Origin: Flavobacteriales bacterium UBA5869
GTDB lineage: Bacteria > Bacteroidota > Bacteroidia > Flavobacteriales_D > Crocinitomicaceae
Assembly (NCBI GenBank): GCA_002432565.1
Contig: DJFP01000123.1
Span: forward strand, 6,391-13,428
Direction of reading: 5' to 3'
DNA length: 7,038 nucleotides
Shown here: piece by piece, positions 7,033-7,038 of the stretch
Layout of the letters: each line of letters starts with the position of its first letter
Numbering within the stretch: the first letter of the stretch is position 1
Program-made: the position numbers and the translations under genes
The notes under the pieces: generated by a model
Seen by the model: only the letters and a program-made list of their open reading frames with translations
Database searches by the model: none
Told to the model about the DNA's origin: nothing

Positions 7033-7038
7033 CTTAAC

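Overview
The window looks like chromosomal DNA of a gliding-type Bacteroidota (Flavobacteriales or Cytophagales-like). The evidence is a perfect type IX secretion system (T9SS) type B sorting domain, PKD/Ig-like mosaic surface proteins, a TPR-plus-LuxR-type membrane regulator, TAnnTTTG promoter elements, and AT-rich leaders without Shine-Dalgarno sequences. I cannot name the species.

All three genes lie on the minus strand, so transcription runs from high to low coordinates. In that order they are: (1) 6935-3402, a 1177-residue secreted adhesin-like protein that ends in a type B sorting domain; (2) 3269-1641, a 542-residue regulator with a signal peptide, periplasmic TPRs, one membrane helix, a cytoplasmic coiled coil and a LuxR-like helix-turn-helix; (3) 1499 to beyond base 1, the first 499 codons of another secreted surface protein whose C-terminus is outside the window. 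The gaps are 103 nt (6936-7038), 132 nt (3270-3401) and 141 nt (1500-1640). Each holds a plausible promoter element 19-27 nt before the next start, and two hold hairpins, so the genes are probably three separate transcription units. Plus-strand ORFs are shadows of these genes.

The most interesting signal is a near-identical 21-bp element upstream of both surface-protein genes (1566-1586 and 6984-7004; 18 of 21 positions match). It is a tandem direct repeat of TTTGTCYC with an 11-bp period, close to one helical turn. It is absent upstream of the regulator gene that sits between them. A testable model is that the membrane-tethered regulator senses an envelope state through its TPRs and controls the two exported proteins through this box. 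The model is inference; the repeat and the domain layout are visible in the sequence. A second notable point is that in the large adhesin a carbohydrate-binding-like jelly-roll module appears to be inserted into an Ig-like domain.
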